DNA of 64,000 nt, taken from NCBI GenBank assembly GCA_963696665.1, contig CAVOLE010000029.1, positions 1 to 64,000 of the forward strand, in the 5' to 3' direction. Positions 9,035 through 17,714 of this stretch are shown here, in pieces (the stretch's first letter is position 1; each line of letters begins with the position of its first letter). The notes under the pieces are model-generated. The model was not told the DNA's origin. It was given only the letters and a program-made list of their open reading frames with translations, and ran no database searches. Both the position numbers and the translations under genes were made by a program. This stretch comes from Roseiarcus sp963696665. GTDB lineage: Bacteria > Pseudomonadota > Alphaproteobacteria > Rhizobiales > Beijerinckiaceae.

Positions 9035-9495
9035 ATGGTCAAAGGAAACGCCCCTGTCCTCCATCTCGACGCGGAGGCTCGCCGTGCGCGGCAGCTCGAT
9101 GCGCGCTCGCAATCGCTCCTCTGCCTGCCTTGCAATCCAGCTTGGTGGACCAAGACCGGCGACCCTGACGGGGCGGGCGGAGTGCGTCTGGTCGGCCGTG
9201 CGGCCGAGGCGCTGCGCGAATGGCTGGAGCGGATCGACATCACGAAGAGGCCGATCTTCCGGGCAATCGATCGCTCGGAAGCGGTGGAGGGGGCGCTCAC
9301 GCCGCGGTCGATCAATGTGATCGTGAAGCGGCGCAGCGCCATCGCCGGGCTGGAGCCGGGAGGTGTTTTCCGCGCACGGACTGGGTGCCGGATGTCTGAC
9401 CGAGGTCGCGCCGCAAGAATCGGGCTGCCGGAGGCGACGCAGCAGTCCCAGCACCGCTTGGTCCAGGCCGCGAGTTACTATAGTGGGGGCCGACC
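9035..9495 (+). pseudogene. Remnant of a second tyrosine recombinase
   Basis: A plus-strand reading gives LVGRAAEALREWLERIDITK, then RPIFRAIDRSEAVEGALTPR and SINVIVKRRSAIAGLEPG. These align with the catalytic domain of the alphaproteobacterial integrase type also present at 6560..7689. After LEPG the frame must change to continue as VFSAHGLGAG (degenerate HxLRAG box), then change back for LPEATQQSQHR and the ASYYSG end with the Tyr. The N-terminal part is missing. This is a decayed, 5'-truncated paralogue. Confidence 0.65.
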
Positions 9496-9545
9496 GCATG
9501 CAGGGAAAGGCGCAAGGCTAGGGCTTTGATCGGGCCCTGCCAAAG

Positions 9546-9561
9546 ATTGCCGGCCGGCAAC
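9546..9561. promoter_or_regulatory. parS site 1 (15 of 16 palindrome positions)
   Basis: The sequence ATTGCCGGCCGGCAAC differs from the perfect repABC-type parS palindrome only in its first base. The consensus GTTnnnnGCnnnnAAC is known for RepB binding in repABC plasmids. Confidence 0.75.
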
Positions 9562-9657
9562 TTTCGCGATTTTGGATCCCGCCGGACCTGGGTTGGGGCG
9601 AGAATTGACTTCACGATCCCCGTACAGTGCGAGGTCCGAAAGGCCTAGGAGCCGAAA

Positions 9658-9673
9658 GTTGCCGGCCGGCAAC
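9658..9673. promoter_or_regulatory. parS site 2 (perfect palindrome)
   Basis: The sequence GTTGCCGGCCGGCAAC is a perfect palindrome matching the repABC parS consensus. The symmetry continues outside as AAA and TTT, giving 22 bp in all (9655..9676). It lies about 290 bp before repA. Confidence 0.9.
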
Positions 9674-9961
9674 TTTTCCTGACAGGTCTGTGACGAGCTC
9701 ACTTTGCGATGGCGCAAGAAAACCATTGCACACAGGCGCGTGTACCGCATACCGGCGTACGCCGAGCATTCCTGCGGCCGCGGGGTTGAGAAGTGCCGGG
9801 AACGGAACATTATTGCCTATTCGAATCAAATCGTTACAGCGACCGATTGCGTTAATCTTTGCTTAACCCTTAATTTCTTGCCAACGGTGCCGAATCGGCT
9901 GAGATTAGGCACGTTCTTTTGCCGCATATCCGCAATCTAACCGTGTCTCATAGGTGCCGCC

Positions 9962-11170
9962 GTGCACGCTACCGCAGTCAAAATCGAGCCCCAGAAGGCC
10001 ATTCACGAACTCGTCGGCGAGCACGCGCGCGAATTGTCCGCGAAGTTGCAGGCGCATCGGCTCAATCTTTTTCCGCCGTCGGCAAAAAAGTCCCTACGCC
10101 GATTCTCCTCAACCGAAGCCGCCAAACTAGTTGGCGTCAATGACGCTTATCTGCGCCGCCTCTCGATCGAGGGCAAAGGCCCTACGGTGGAAGTAGGGCA
10201 GGGGGGACGCCGCTCCTACACGATCGAGGATCTCAACGAGCTGCGCCGCTATCTCGCGCAGATCACCAAGGGCGACCGCAATTACCTGCCGCACCGCACC
10301 GGCAACGAACACCTCCAGGTGATCACCGTCGTCAATTTCAAGGGCGGCAGCGGCAAGACCACGACCGCCGCCCATCTCGCCCAATACCTCGCTCTGCGCG
10401 GCTACCGCGTGCTCGCGCTCGATCTCGACCCCCAGGCAAGCCTTTCCGCCCTCCACGGGCTACAGCCAGAATTCGACGTCGGCGAAAATGAAACGCTCTA
10501 CGGCGCGATTCGCTATGACGACAGCCGCCGTGAACTCAGTCAGATCATCCGGCCGACCTATTTTGGCAATCTCGACCTGGTTCCGGGCAACCTCGAGCTC
10601 ATGGAGTTCGAACATGAATCGCCCCGCGCGCTTCTCGCCGGCGATGAAGATCGGCAGCTGTTTTTCACTCGGATGGACGCAGCGCTTGCGACTGTCGCCG
10701 ACCGGTACGACGTGGTTGTCGTCGATTGCCCGCCGCAGCTCGGCTTCCTCACAATGTCGGCGCTGTGCTCGGCAACCGCTGTGCTCGTCACCGCGCATCC
10801 GCAGATGCTCGACGTGATGTCGATGTGCCAGTTCCTAATTATGACCTCCAACCTACTTGGTGTCGTCGCCAACGCCGGCGGCAACATGAATTACGACTGG
10901 ATGCGTTACCTAATCACACGCTATGAGCCCGGTGACGGACCGCAAAACCAGATGGTCTCCTTCATGCGCTCGATGTTTGGCGAGCATGTCCTCAATTTCC
11001 CGATGCTCAAGAGCACGGCAGTGTCCGACGCCGGCATCACCAAGCAAACGCTTTACGAAGTCAGCCGCGACCAATTTACCCGCTCGACTTATGACCGCGC
11101 GGTCGAGGCCCTCAACTCGGTCAACGGCGAGATCGAGCAGCTCATTCGAAGCGCGTGGGGAAGACCGTAA
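9962..11170 (+). CDS. repA: RepA, ParA-type partition ATPase of a repABC plasmid
   Basis: This 402-residue protein is the ParA-like ATPase that segregates repABC plasmids together with RepB and also represses the operon. An N-terminal helix-turn-helix region (FSSTEAAKLVGVNDAYLRRL) precedes the ATPase domain. That domain has a deviant Walker A KGGSGKTTT at about residues 129-137, the A' motif LALDLDPQASLSAL and Walker B VVVDCPPQLGF. Start is GTG at 9962. The stop overlaps the repB ATG (TAATG), so the two are coupled. Length is typical for the family and the frame is intact. Confidence 0.95.
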   Translation: MHATAVKIEPQKAIHELVGEHARELSAKLQAHRLNLFPPSAKKSLRRFSSTEAAKLVGVNDAYLRRLSIEGKGPTVEVGQGGRRSYTIEDLNELRRYLAQITKGDRNYLPHRTGNEHLQVITVVNFKGGSGKTTTAAHLAQYLALRGYRVLALDLDPQASLSALHGLQPEFDVGENETLYGAIRYDDSRRELSQIIRPTYFGNLDLVPGNLELMEFEHESPRALLAGDEDRQLFFTRMDAALATVADRYDVVVVDCPPQLGFLTMSALCSATAVLVTAHPQMLDVMSMCQFLIMTSNLLGVVANAGGNMNYDWMRYLITRYEPGDGPQNQMVSFMRSMFGEHVLNFPMLKSTAVSDAGITKQTLYEVSRDQFTRSTYDRAVEALNSVNGEIEQLIRSAWGRP

Positions 11171-12183
11171 TGGCGCGAAAAAATCTCCTTGCCGGACTGA
11201 CCGATGAGAAGTTGCCGGCCGGCAACTTAGGCGAATCGGTCACTCCGGCCGATCTTGCCAGACAACTCACCGCGCCCTTTCCGAACTTCACCGGCGGGCG
11301 GGCGATCGGCGCCGTCTCGCGCTCGATCGAGCAGATCAAGTCGCAGGCCGTGGTCGAACTCGACACGGCCCTGATCGATCCATCGCCCATCGCCGATCGC
11401 TTGCCGATCACCGCGGAAGCCTTGCAAGACCTGATCGCGACCATCCGTGACAACGGCCAGCAGGTGCCGATCCTTGTCAGGCCGCATCCCGAGGACGCCG
11501 GACGATATCAGATTGCCTATGGACGCCGCCGGCTGCGCGCCTGCATCGAACTCGGCCGCCGAGTGCGCGCCATGGTTAGATCTCTGAGTGACCAGGAGCT
11601 TGTCGTCGCGCAAGGTCAGGAAAATAACGCCCGCGCCGATCTCGCCTTCATCGAACGTGCGCTGTTCGCGGCAAGCCTCGAAGAAGGCGGTTATGCGCGC
11701 GACACCATAATGGCCGCGCTTGCCATCGATAAGACCGGCCTGTCACGCCTGATCTCGACCGCGACCAAGATCCCGCGCGATCTCATCGAAGCAATCGGAC
11801 CCGCCCCGAAGGCCGGTCGCGATCGCTGGACGGAACTCGCGACCAGGTTAGAAGCTTCTGGCGCTCTCGATAAGGCGAGGGCCGCGGCCTCGCCTTACGG
11901 CTTTGCCGAAAAGCCGACCGATGAACGCTTCGCTCTCATCTTCGCGGCGACAAATCCGACGCGTCCAGCGACGGGATCGCGGGCCTCCGCGATCAAGGCC
12001 GCCGACGGCAAAGCAATCGCGGCCTTCAAGGAGGACGCAAGCGGTATCACGCTGAGCATCGCCAAAAGGCATGTTGGCAACTTCGGCGCCTATCTCGCGA
12101 AAGCGCTGCCGCAACTCTACGAGGCCTACACCCGCGAAGCGCAAGCGCCGATGACACCCGGTGAAGCGCCGCCACAGAACTGA
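11170..12183 (+). CDS. repB: RepB, ParB-type centromere-binding protein
   Basis: This 337-residue ParB-family protein binds parS and RepA during plasmid partition. Features are the ParB/Srx N-terminal domain with DNGQQVPILVRPHP and YQIAYGRRRLRACIELGR, an arginine-rich ParB box, and a central KorB-like HTH (YARDTIMAALAIDKTGLSRL). I chose ATG 11170 (MARKNLLAGL), which overlaps the repA stop and has GGGGAAG upstream. A parS palindrome lies inside the gene's fifth to tenth percent and encodes KLPAGN. The frame is intact. Confidence 0.95.
   Translation: MARKNLLAGLTDEKLPAGNLGESVTPADLARQLTAPFPNFTGGRAIGAVSRSIEQIKSQAVVELDTALIDPSPIADRLPITAEALQDLIATIRDNGQQVPILVRPHPEDAGRYQIAYGRRRLRACIELGRRVRAMVRSLSDQELVVAQGQENNARADLAFIERALFAASLEEGGYARDTIMAALAIDKTGLSRLISTATKIPRDLIEAIGPAPKAGRDRWTELATRLEASGALDKARAAASPYGFAEKPTDERFALIFAATNPTRPATGSRASAIKAADGKAIAAFKEDASGITLSIAKRHVGNFGAYLAKALPQLYEAYTREAQAPMTPGEAPPQN
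11211..11226. promoter_or_regulatory. parS site 3, inside the repB coding region
   Basis: A perfect GTTGCCGGCCGGCAAC palindrome, extended by AA/TT to 20 bp (11209..11228), lies within the first 20 codons of repB and is read in frame. It is identical to site 2. Confidence 0.9.
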
Positions 12184-12404
12184 CGCGACCCGGCACAAAC
12201 ATCCCCGCGCCAGCGACGAATATGTAACCAACCACGGAGCAACCCGGCAAAAGAAAAAGGCCCCCGAAACGTCACCGCCCCGGAAGCCTCTCTCAATGTG
12301 TCGCAGCTGACAGAGAATCACTTCCGCACATCACAGTCAAGAGTCTCGTGAGAGACGGCGTCGTTTTGGCGAGCAGATTTTCTTTGCCCAGCTGAGGCTA
12401 AGAC
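12184..12404. other. repB-repC intergenic region (incA locus)
   Basis: In repABC plasmids the repB-repC gap carries a small antisense RNA that controls repC translation and incompatibility. This 221-bp gap has the expected size and position. A minus-strand terminator within it is listed separately. Confidence 0.7.
12249..12330 (-). ncRNA. Predicted counter-transcribed RNA of repABC, with terminator
   Basis: On the minus strand an 8-bp stem (12288..12281 with 12266..12259, two G-U pairs) is followed by TTTTTCTTTT at 12258..12249. This is a rho-independent terminator, placed where the repABC antisense RNA ends. The 5' end is not resolved; I set it near 12330 by analogy with the usual length of about 55-80 nt. 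Confidence 0.6.
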
Positions 12405-13638
12405 ATGCAATCACATACTCCAACGACGCCCTTCGGGCGGCGAACGCTGACACTTGCCCATGTGGCAAGACAGATGGCCGTTTCCAACCGGCCGCGGGAC
12501 AAGGTCGTCCACAAGTGGCAGGTCTTTCGCGCGATCTGCACGGCGCGGCCAAAGCTTGGCGTGTCAGAGCGTGCGCTCGCGGTCTTAAATGCGCTTTTGA
12601 GTTTCTATCCAGAGACCACGCTCACCGGAGACGACGAGCTGATCGTCTTCCCGTCCAACGAGCAGCTGTGTCTCAGGACGCACGGCATGCCGGCCTCGAC
12701 CTTGAGGAGGCTGCTCGCGGTGCTGGTGGATGCGGGACTCATCGTTCGGCGCGACAGTCCTAACGGTAAGCGTTACGCACGGAAGGGCAGGGGAGGGGAG
12801 ATTAAGCTCGCTTTCGGTTTTGGCCTCGCCCCGCTCGTCGTACGCGCTGATGAATTCGAGCGCTTGGCCGAGGAGATCGAAGCCGAAGCTCGGGCGGTCC
12901 GGCTAGCGAAGGAGAGGATTACCCTTTGCCGACGCGACATCGCGAAGATGATTGCGATGGGGATAGAAGAAAGCGTTCCAACCCACCGGGCAGGGCAGGG
13001 GCCGGCAAGTTGGCAAGAGGTCCATGTAATCTTCCGGGGGCTCGTTGAGGGAATTTCACGGACCGCGAGACTGGAAGAATTGGAGGCCGCGGCGGAGGCT
13101 TTATCGTCCCTCGCCGACGACATCCTCAACTTGTTGGAGACTCAGATTAAAACAATGAATATGAGCGCCAATGAGTTCTCAAAACGAGCGCCACAAACAG
13201 AATTCAAACCCAAATCCCCTAATTGACCTTGAACCTCGCCTTCAAGAAGGCAGGGCGGCGACGGCAGAGCCAAATCTCCCACCAACCGTGCCACTGGAAA
13301 AAACGTATCCGCTTGGAATGGTGCTGAGCGCTTGCCCCGATATCGTCGACTACGCTAGGGGCGGGATCGCGAACTGGCGCGACTTCCTTGCAACGACCTC
13401 GATCGTGCGACCGATGCTGGGGATCAGTCCAAGCGCCTGGGAGGAGGCGCAGACGGTTATGGGTGACACACAAGCCGCGATTGTCCTCGCCTGCCTGCTG
13501 CAAAGGAGTTCGGCGATCCAATCCGCTGGTGGCTATTTGCGCGAGCTGACACGAAAGGCGAGGGCAGGGGAGTTTTCGCTCGGTCCGGTTCTCGTGGCCC
13601 AGATTAATGCGCGAACGCGCGAGCGAAGAACGGCGTGA
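12405..13638 (+). pseudogene. repC: RepC replication initiator, frameshifted near two thirds
   Basis: The two frames together give a RepC initiator of about 411 residues, the normal length. The first frame (ATG 12405) holds the N-terminal DNA-binding domain: KWQVFRAICTARPKLGVSER, then ALAVLNALLSFYPETTLTGD and NEQLCLRTHGMPASTLRRLL. The second frame holds the C-terminal part (DIVDYARGGIANWRDFLATT, AIVLACLLQRSSAIQSAGGY). The shift lies in the 13178..13195 region around ttctcaaaacg. Removing one A would join the frames. If real, RepC loses its C-terminal third and the replicon may be dead or rely on another. A homopolymer sequencing error is an equally simple explanation. Confidence 0.8.
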
Positions 13639-13671
13639 GCAGGTGTCCAGGAGTCGTTGCCGCAATGGAAT

Positions 13672-14312
13672 GACGGCTTTGCCACTTGCGAAGCTCGCGT
13701 CCGATCAGCGCAAACCGAATGGCCAGTTCGCCATTATGCCAGACGAAGCCGAGGCCTTCGTGGCTGCGCTTCCGATCGCCAGGTTTCATGGCGGGGCCCG
13801 AAGACGGCAGCCAGGATGCACGCGCTTGGCATTGAGACAGGCGCGGACTTGCGGCGCCAAACCCTTGAGTTCCTGCGGCGCGGTTCGGCAAGGCAGGCCA
13901 TTGGTACTTTGAAATCGCGCGTGGCCGAGACGATCGTCCGGTTCGATCCGACCGAGAGCGAAAGTCTTCGGGGTCGGAGACAACCTTCTCGGAGGATCTG
14001 GTCGATCCCGCTCGGATTGACGCCGGCGTGATCGCAATGGCCGACGATGTTCGGGCGTGGTGCGAGAAAACCAATTGTCTCGCTCGAACCGTCACAGTGA
14101 AGATCAAATGGGCTGACTTCCAGATCTCAAGCCGTAGCCGATCGATGGAAGCGCCGATTGAAACGAGGGCGAAGCTTCATGAACTCGCCCTCGAATTGAT
14201 CCGATCTGTTTTTCCGCCCGCGAAAGCAATTCGAATGGTTGGCGTGACGGTATCCAATTTCCGATCGCCAATAGCGAACTCCGAGGCCGAACTCCCATTT
14301 CGTGAAACTTAA
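13672..14312 (+). pseudogene. dinB: DNA polymerase IV (DinB) 3' fragment with several frameshifts
   Basis: Segments in changing frames match the little-finger half of a Y-family DNA polymerase IV. They are KLASDQRKPNGQFAIMPDEA (from 13690), PKTAARMHALGIETGADLRR, GHWYFEIARG in a third frame, and the terminal block DDVRAWCEKTNCLARTVTVK through LELIRSVFPPAKAIRMVGV (14040..14270). The catalytic N-terminal half is absent. At least three frame changes make it nonfunctional. It directly follows repC. Confidence 0.75.
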
Positions 14313-14731
14313 TCGGCCCCGGGCGATAAGAATTGTCGCGTCGACGTTACTTTGTGCGCCTCGGGATCACGCGACCGTCCTGCATTCGCTGCGCCGCATG
14401 GGGAATCGGCCCGCCAAGGATCCGGGGCTTCGCGCCTGCAGGCAGATGGTCCCGAGCCACGGGCCTTCCACCACCCACTGATCCGGCGGCCACGACCGGC
14501 GCAGGGATTTCCTGTTCGCGCCAATGTCCTCGAACCTTCGCCCGATGAGCGAAGGGGAAAAGGATGGCTACCGCTAGCGCCGGCCGCGCCGACAAGGGTT
14601 CGTCGCGGAGCTCCCGCGCGTTCCGCGCGCCCTTGCAGCGCGACCGCCTCGCGGTCGGCGGGCAGGGCAGGGGCGAAGAGAAGCCCAAGGCCAGACAGCC
14701 GAACTCCTGCGCTGAAACGCAAGGAGCGACC
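14313..14731. other. Region without a supported gene before the Toprim gene
   Basis: About 420 bp. Several overlapping frames are open on both strands because of the high GC content, but none shows family resemblance. The plus-strand frame joining the next gene could extend it N-terminally by 56 residues (from 14564), but a good AAGGAG site precedes the ATG at 14732. Confidence 0.4.
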
Positions 14732-15712
14732 ATGAGCGACCCGGAAATCGAAGACCTGCGCGACAAGGTGCATTGCGCCGTCGTGCTCGAGCGCACGCCA
14801 CCGCCATGGAAGCTCGACCGGAAGGAGAGCACCAAGCTCAGCCTCAAATACCGGCGTGGCAGGGGCGAGATCCTGATTGTCAGCCACGGCGGGCGAGGTT
14901 GGTGGGATCCGACCAGCGACGCCAAGGGCGATGTGTTCGGTCTGGTCCAAAGGCTGGAGCCAGGGATCAACTTCGGCCATGTCCGAAAGCGGCTGCGCGA
15001 ATTCGCAGGATTGTCACCGAGCTTTCCAATCGCCGAAAGGGCAGGGCGCCGCAAAGCTTCGGACAGGCCTGTCGCCGAACGCTGGGCCGATCGGAAGGCC
15101 GTGTGGCCGGGTTCGCCGACCTGGCGCTATCTCGCTCGGGAGCGCGGCCTTCCGTCGGCGATCATCGAGGCGGCTTCCGCGGCCGGCGTCTTGCGGGAGG
15201 GTCCGGCCGGCAGCGCCTGGTTCGCTCATGTCAACGGCGCAGGTTCCGTCGCCCACGTCGACATTCGCGGGCCGACCTACAAAGGCTCGCTTGCCGGCGG
15301 CGCCAAGTCCCTCTTCCGCTTGCCCCCATCGGCTCGATCCTTTCCGCGGTTCGTTCTCGCCGAGGCGGCGATTGACGCCCTGAGCGTCGCCGCCATCGAG
15401 AAGTCTTCGCCCCGATACGCTCTACGCGGCAAGCGGCGGGGGCATGGGGCCGGGTACGATCGCCGCCCTCGAGGCGGTGCTCACAGCAATGGCCACGCTC
15501 CCCGGCGCACTCTTCTGCAGCGCCACGGACGCCAATGGACCGGGCGATCGCTTCGCAGAACGCCACCGATCGCTTCGCAGAACGCCACCGATCGCTTCGC
15601 AGAACGCCACCGATCGCTCGCGGAAAAATTCAGCGTGCCGTTCGCGCGGCTTCGGCCTTCAATCGAAGGCGGCGACTGGAATGACGTCCTTCGCGCCCGC
15701 TCCCAAGATTAA
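14732..15712 (+). CDS. DUF3991/Toprim-domain protein with compensating frameshifts
   Basis: The protein starts MSDPEIEDLRDKVHCAVVLE and has the DUF3991 region typical of plasmid and mobile-element Toprim proteins, thought to be primase-like or nuclease-like. It reads KYRRGRGEILIVSHGGRGWW, DAKGDVFGLVQRLEPG and RYLARERGLPSAIIEA. A Toprim segment follows (FVLAEAAIDALSVAAIE). After about 15405 the expected residues (TLYAASGGGMGPGTIAALEA, then LFCSATDANGPGDRFAERHR) lie in another frame, and the original frame resumes within a 22-bp tandem repeat (15546..15618). One small indel plus repeat expansion thus leaves the frame open but scrambles about 60 residues across the Toprim core. Activity is doubtful. 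Confidence 0.7.
   Translation: MSDPEIEDLRDKVHCAVVLERTPPPWKLDRKESTKLSLKYRRGRGEILIVSHGGRGWWDPTSDAKGDVFGLVQRLEPGINFGHVRKRLREFAGLSPSFPIAERAGRRKASDRPVAERWADRKAVWPGSPTWRYLARERGLPSAIIEAASAAGVLREGPAGSAWFAHVNGAGSVAHVDIRGPTYKGSLAGGAKSLFRLPPSARSFPRFVLAEAAIDALSVAAIEKSSPRYALRGKRRGHGAGYDRRPRGGAHSNGHAPRRTLLQRHGRQWTGRSLRRTPPIASQNATDRFAERHRSLAEKFSVPFARLRPSIEGGDWNDVLRARSQD
15546..15618. repeat. 22-bp direct tandem repeat, 3.3 copies, inside the Toprim gene
   Basis: The unit starts GATCGCTTCGCAGAACGCC and is repeated at 15546, 15568 and 15590 without change, plus seven bases of a fourth copy. The unit is not a multiple of three, so each copy shifts the frame. The family protein seems to need only one copy (DRFAERHRSLAE). 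Confidence 0.9.
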
Positions 15713-15723
15713 GGATCGACGTC

Positions 15724-15954
15724 ATGACAGCCGACACCACGGCCTCTTTTTCGGGCGCGGAACCCCGCGCCTTCGTGCTCCTCAAATTGAGACCCCGGCT
15801 CGACCTCCTCAATCCGGACCCGCACGCCTGGACCGACGATGACCTCGCGGCCGGCCTCTGCGTACTATCCGATGGGGCGGGGCGTCACGCCGGGGACTTG
15901 GCGGCGAAACTTCGCCTTCGACGTGCGGCAAGCGGGAGATCCCATGACGCATGA
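15724..15954 (+). pseudogene. 5' fragment of a small plasmid gene, possibly a phosphohydrolase
   Basis: The frame starts MTADTTASFSGAEPRAFVLL and continues KLRPRLDLLNPDPHAWTDDD. From memory this resembles the N-terminus of HD-type phosphohydrolases found on alphaproteobacterial plasmids, whose next segment is a SRTYRWGGHS-like motif. A shifted version (RTIRWGGAS) can be read here in another frame. After about 15900 the sequence runs into an IS481 remnant. So the gene is truncated and frameshifted. Thirty-one bases of it (15763..15793) recur exactly at 38325..38355. Confidence 0.45.
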
Positions 15955-16114
15955 GGCAACGATACAGCGACGAGCGCGTCAGATGCGAGATGGCCTGGTA
16001 CGGCGCGTATAGGCCGTTGTCGAGCGGCAGCAGAGGATGTCTCTGGAAGGCGACCGCGGAAACCACCGGGGCCAGCGGCTCCCGTCCAAGAAGCGCCGTG
16101 GCAGCGTTGGTCAT
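15908..16114 (-). pseudogene. IS481-family transposase remnant
   Basis: On the minus strand from ATG 16114 the reading includes VAFQRHPLLPLDNGLYAPYQ, ISHLTRSSLYRCLMRHGISR and LPHVEGE. This matches the segment between the helix-turn-helix and DDE domains of IS481 transposases. The catalytic domain is missing and the reading ends near 15908. The remnant marks the boundary between the plasmid backbone and the catabolic island. Confidence 0.65.
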
Positions 16115-16116
16115 TC

Positions 16117-16134
16117 TAAGGTTAGTATGATAGT
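16117..16134. promoter_or_regulatory. Putative operator of the catabolic island, promoter 1
   Basis: The sequence TAAGGTTAGTATGATAGT lies 44 bp upstream of the first island gene. It matches TAAGAATAGAATGATAGT at 27181..27198, upstream of the transporter genes, at 15 of 18 positions. Two such copies before the two transcription units flanking a GntR regulator suggest an operator or shared promoter element. Confidence 0.45.
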
Positions 16135-16177
16135 CTCTCATCAGATAGCAATTGAAATGGAGGGGCGAAGGGGCCCG

Positions 16178-17683
16178 ATGAACGAAGCCGCTCACATTGG
16201 GCTCACCGACGCGCCGACAGTCATCGACGCAGCGATCCGCCGCTCTGCGATCGAACGTGTGCGGGCGCAGAGGATCGTGCTGCCGACGTTTGCGCAACTG
16301 TCGTCGCGCGCGCCGATTCCGCAACATATCGCTGCCCGCCTTCCGGACGTTGACCCTGATGCGCCGCATCCAGACAATCTTTGGCGCATCCATTGGCGCA
16401 ATGCGCTCGATCGGTGCCACACGGTCGCTGTCCCCGACCATATCGTGCTCCCAAAGGCGCTGACGGGCGTCGACGCTCCGATCGTGGTGATGATCGGATC
16501 CCGCTTCCCAATGATCGGCGCGCATAAGGTGCTCCCGGCGTATGCAGGTCTTGTCGCCAAGCTCGTAACGGGCGGCTTTGATCCGGGTCGCCATCACGCG
16601 GTCTGGCCGTCGACCGGAAATTATTGCCGAGGCGGCGTCGCCGTCTCTCGCATCCTGGGATGCGACGGCGTCGCCGTCCTGCCTGAAGGCATGAGCAGGG
16701 AGCGTTTCGAGTGGCTCGGACACTGGGTGCGCGATCCGTCCCATGTGGTGCGCACCGTCGGCGTCGAAAGCAATGTCAAGGAAATTTATGATAAGTGTCG
16801 CGAGCTCGCTGTCTCGCCGGACAACGTAATCCTCAACCAGTTCTCGGCATTCTCGAACTATATGGCTCATTACGTCTGCACGGGCGAAGCGTGCAGCGCA
16901 GCCTTTGGGCATGTCTCAGCTGGGCTCAAGGGCCTCAAGCTCGCTGCCTTCGTCTCGGCCACCGGATCCGCGGGAACAATTGCGGCGGGCGATTATCTCA
17001 AGGAGCGCCATGGCTCGGCGATCGCTGCCGTCGAGGCCCTCGAATGTCCGACAATGCTGGAGAATGGCTACGGCGAACACAACATCCAGGGCATTGGCGA
17101 CAAGCATATCCCGCTCATACACAATGTGATGAACACCGACGTCGTGATCGCCGTTTCGGACCAAGATACGGATCGTCTCAACCTCGCCTTTAACTCATCT
17201 GAGGGCGCGGCCTACATTATCTCCCGAAGAGACATCGAACCGTCGCTCGCGGCGGTCTTTAGTGAGATCGGTATCTCGAGCTGGGCCAATATCCTGGCTT
17301 CGATCAAGCTTGCGCGGTCGAAAGGCTACGGCCCTGGGGACGCGATCGTGACAATCGCCACGGACAGCGCACGGCTCTATCGCACCGAGGCTGATGGCGC
17401 GCGAAGCAAATTTTTCCCTGGCGGCTTTGGCGCCAAGGACGCGGCAAGGGTCATTGATCTCTCTCTTACCGGAGCGTCGACTGAGAACGTGCTTCACCTA
17501 GGTCCGTCCGAACGGCGCCGCATCTTCAACCTGGGCTACTACACCTGGGTCGAGCAACAGGGCGTTTCGGTTGAGAATTTCGACCGTCGCAAAGACCAAG
17601 GCTTCTGGCGCGGCGTTGCCGGCTCGGCGCGTGAATGGGATCGCCTCATAACCGAGTTCAACGGCGAGGCTGGAATCAACTGA
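16178..17683 (+). CDS. PLP-dependent enzyme of the cysteine synthase/tryptophan synthase beta fold
   Basis: This 501-residue fold-type II PLP enzyme is longer than classical cysteine synthase (about 310 residues). GAHK at about residues 114-117 is the likely Schiff-base lysine, and STGNYCRGGV the phosphate or substrate loop. The long C-terminal region includes IATDSARLYRTEA. Such proteins are usually annotated only as PLP-dependent beta subunit, and the reaction could be an elimination or replacement at an amino acid beta carbon. The ATG at 16178 has an AGGGGCGAAGG site. It is the first gene of the island, 31 bp before the CoA transferase genes. Substrate unknown. Confidence 0.75.
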   Translation: MNEAAHIGLTDAPTVIDAAIRRSAIERVRAQRIVLPTFAQLSSRAPIPQHIAARLPDVDPDAPHPDNLWRIHWRNALDRCHTVAVPDHIVLPKALTGVDAPIVVMIGSRFPMIGAHKVLPAYAGLVAKLVTGGFDPGRHHAVWPSTGNYCRGGVAVSRILGCDGVAVLPEGMSRERFEWLGHWVRDPSHVVRTVGVESNVKEIYDKCRELAVSPDNVILNQFSAFSNYMAHYVCTGEACSAAFGHVSAGLKGLKLAAFVSATGSAGTIAAGDYLKERHGSAIAAVEALECPTMLENGYGEHNIQGIGDKHIPLIHNVMNTDVVIAVSDQDTDRLNLAFNSSEGAAYIISRRDIEPSLAAVFSEIGISSWANILASIKLARSKGYGPGDAIVTIATDSARLYRTEADGARSKFFPGGFGAKDAARVIDLSLTGASTENVLHLGPSERRRIFNLGYYTWVEQQGVSVENFDRRKDQGFWRGVAGSAREWDRLITEFNGEAGIN

Positions 17684-17714
17684 CCGGGCGCGGCAGCTGC
17701 TCGAGGAGGACGGA

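Larger units (their letters stand above)
9496..9961. other. repABC leader region with two parS sites
   Basis: This 466-bp stretch before repA holds no convincing gene. It carries two parS palindromes (listed separately) and AT-richer DNA from about 9810 to 9950, consistent with the repABC promoter region. I could not assign -35 and -10 boxes with confidence. Confidence 0.5.

Noticed and set aside
15546..15618. Possible CRISPR repeats
   Set aside because: The 22-bp units are directly adjacent with no spacers and lie inside a coding region.
15809..16912. Long minus-strand frame of 367 codons
   Set aside because: Most of it lies antisense to the PLP-enzyme gene, which has clear family motifs. 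Only the last part (about 15908..16114) resembles a protein, an IS481 transposase remnant, and is listed as such.
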